Origin: Polyangiaceae bacterium
GTDB lineage: Bacteria > Myxococcota_A > Polyangia > Polyangiales > Polyangiaceae
Assembly: GCA_025934595.1 (NCBI GenBank)
Contig: JAICXU010000028.1
Coordinates: 1-12,669, forward strand
Length of the DNA: 12,669 nucleotides
Direction of reading: 5' to 3'
The notes beneath the pieces were generated by a model. The model did no database searches, was not told where the DNA came from, and worked only from the letters and a program-made list of their open reading frames with translations. The position numbers and the translations under genes were made by a program. Positions 12,403-12,669 of this stretch are shown in pieces (within the stretch, counting starts at the first letter, position 1; every line of letters begins with the position of its first letter).

Positions 12403-12669
12403 TCAGGGCGTGCCGCTCATGCCCGTGACGTCGCTCGTCACGAGCTTCTGCCGTGCGTCGGGATTTGCGAGCGTCGACGTCACCGAATCGAACGTGACGT
12501 TTTGCACGTGGCGCAGGTAGTAGCCCCACGCGGGGAGGTCGCCGAACATGTTCGACTCCGGATATTGATTCGGCGTGGCCTCGGGCGGAGCTCCGGGCAC
12601 CGTATTCGAGTTTCCGTCGAACGTGACGTTCACGCGCCGGAACGTGAGGTTCGTGATCGGATACGCGAC
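12403..12669 (-). CDS. C-terminal part of a GH28-like (polygalacturonase-type) beta-helix protein, 5' end outside window
   Basis: The frame is open from the window edge to the TGA at 12405-12403, giving 88 residues. The GTG at 12633 is internal: the preceding codons (PITNLTFRR) continue the same beta-helix rhythm. Repeated strand signatures NLTF, NVTF and NVTFDSV mark successive coils of a right-handed parallel beta-helix. The segment YPESNMFGDLPAWGYYLRHV resembles the C-terminal coil of glycoside hydrolase family 28 proteins. Catalytic residues would lie upstream and cannot be seen, so activity on pectin-like polymers is only a family-level guess. The small basic gene starts 15 nt after the stop, with its Shine-Dalgarno directly behind the TGA, so read-through transcription is possible. 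Confidence 0.72.
   Translation of the reverse strand, partial: VAYPITNLTFRRVNVTFDGNSNTVPGAPPEATPNQYPESNMFGDLPAWGYYLRHVQNVTFDSVTSTLANPDARQKLVTSDVTGMSGTP

Overview
The window is GC-rich, densely coded chromosomal DNA from a Gram-negative bacterium. Lipobox and Tat-type exported proteins, a membrane anti-sigma factor and the codon use (TCG, CGC and GACG-rich) suggest a soil-type Myxococcota lineage. That is a judgement from style, because no rRNA or other taxonomic marker is present. I saw no mobile element, tRNA or CRISPR array.

Left block (1-3721, + strand). This is the most interesting part: an encapsulin nanocompartment operon. The 3' part of a family 2A (SrpI-type) encapsulin shell gene overlaps by 14 nt a group II cysteine desulfurase. 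The desulfurase carries a ~220-residue, cysteine-free, Pro/Ala/Ser-rich N-terminal extension, the expected cargo-loading domain. Next comes a rhodanese-XRE-cupin fusion protein, a sulfurtransferase joined to a transcription regulator. Together they predict a shell loaded with a sulfur-liberating enzyme, with a persulfide-handling regulator beside it.

Middle block (3747-6878, + strand). A PilZ c-di-GMP receptor has a recognisable sigma70 promoter. It is followed by a tandem fusion of two 2-hydroxychromene-2-carboxylate isomerase/kappa-GST domains, one with Cys and one with Ser at the thiol-activating position. Then comes a lipoprotein papain-like cysteine peptidase.

ECF block (6913-9218). An ECF sigma factor and its ZAS-type membrane anti-sigma factor (4-nt ATGA overlap) are divergent from an exported metallophosphoesterase. 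The 99-nt gap holds a perfect 8-bp inverted repeat whose two arms each supply a GGAACC -35 element. Each is followed at exactly 15 nt by CGTTTT, one reading left and one right. This predicts a symmetric, autoregulated divergent ECF promoter.

Right block (9219-12669). A lone DGPF/YCII protein and a glutathione S-transferase lie on +. On - there are a lipoprotein alpha/beta hydrolase (convergent with the GST), a PGQ/PGGY-repeat single-pass protein with an eight-cysteine ectodomain, ClpS, a 49-residue basic protein, and the C-terminal end of a GH28-like beta-helix protein cut by the window edge. Several genes without a well-placed Shine-Dalgarno have a TGnTAnnnT/TATAAA-like element only 6-9 nt before the start codon, which suggests leaderless transcripts.
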